Assembly: GCF_900090285.1 (NCBI RefSeq)
Contig: NZ_LT607754.1
Coordinates: forward strand, 1,860,001 to 1,924,000
Source of the DNA: Micromonospora inositola
GTDB taxonomy: Bacteria; Actinomycetota; Actinomycetes; Mycobacteriales; Micromonosporaceae
Direction of reading: 5' to 3'
Length of the DNA stretch: 64,000 nt
Part shown: one piece after another, positions 63,984-64,000 of the stretch
How positions within the stretch are numbered: the first letter of the stretch is position 1
How the letters are laid out: each line of letters opens with the position of its first letter
Made by a program: the position numbers and the translations under genes
The notes under the pieces: model-generated
Seen by the model: the letters and a program-made list of their open reading frames with translations, nothing else
What the model was told of the DNA's origin: nothing
Databases searched by the model: none

Positions 63984-64000
63984 GTGTCCGTCGCTCCGGC

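Overview
The DNA is very GC-rich with strong third-position GC bias. Actinobacterial hallmarks are XRE/DUF5753 plus DUF397 genes, PASTA proteins, the DUF3566, tRNA-Ile, DLW-39 and tRNA-Ala set behind gyrBA, and many leaderless start signals. Small proteins and repeats resemble those I know from Micromonosporaceae, so a Micromonospora-like organism is most likely. gyrB and gyrA at the right edge and a near-consensus parS site place the window close to the replication origin. No database search was run; all assignments come from reading motifs.

1-9.2 kb: a secreted subtilisin-like protease, small membrane and hypothetical proteins, an XRE/DUF5753 regulator with its DUF397 partner, and two orphan PASTA membrane proteins. 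9.2-15 kb: a GCS2-type ligase, a divergent yceI/marR pair, and a STAND regulator. 15.1-21.1 kb: a five-gene minus-strand operon (TetR, biotin carboxylase, HMG-CoA lyase, carboxyltransferase beta, acyl-CoA dehydrogenase), probably for leucine or branched-chain acyl-CoA breakdown; no biotin carrier domain is encoded here. 21.2-24.5 kb: an MFS exporter with a palindromic repeat inserted in frame, a double-truncated monooxygenase/TetR remnant, and a rhodanese. 24.6-33.7 kb: a 979-residue secreted repeat protein, an SGNH hydrolase, a membrane metallopeptidase, and an ECF sigma factor with a transmembrane sensor and a lipoprotein paralogue under the same promoter motif.

33.7-39.8 kb: three translationally coupled tiny genes facing a DUF397 gene, a divergent inositol-phosphate synthase, prolyl-tRNA synthetase, a CBS protein, SufE, a FrnE/DsbA-like oxidoreductase, parS, and a YbaK-type editing protein. 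39.8-50.7 kb: an SDR remnant, a second MFS transporter behind a MerR-type operator, a giant tandem P-type ATPase with a coupled upstream mini-ORF, a second CBS protein, a Ser/Thr kinase, a GNAT acetyltransferase, a Sua5/TsaC protein and an aminoglycoside phosphotransferase remnant. 50.8-54.3 kb: two secreted surface proteins. 54.5-57.8 kb: a small accessory segment bounded by 230-bp direct repeats that end inside tRNA-Ala, carrying a DUF402 protein, a membrane protein and a SUKH immunity-type protein. 57.8-64 kb: tRNA-Ala, DLW-39, tRNA-Ile, DUF3566, gyrA, a DnaA-box cluster, and gyrB.

The strongest leads are the ECF regulon (identical GGCAACC-N17-CGTCT promoters before the sigma/sensor operon and the duplicated sensor-like lipoprotein), the tRNA-Ala island, the repeat inside the MFS gene, and the DnaA boxes between gyrB and gyrA. 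Signs of gene decay recur: two divergent genes truncated at one junction, an internally deleted SDR, and an APH fragment.
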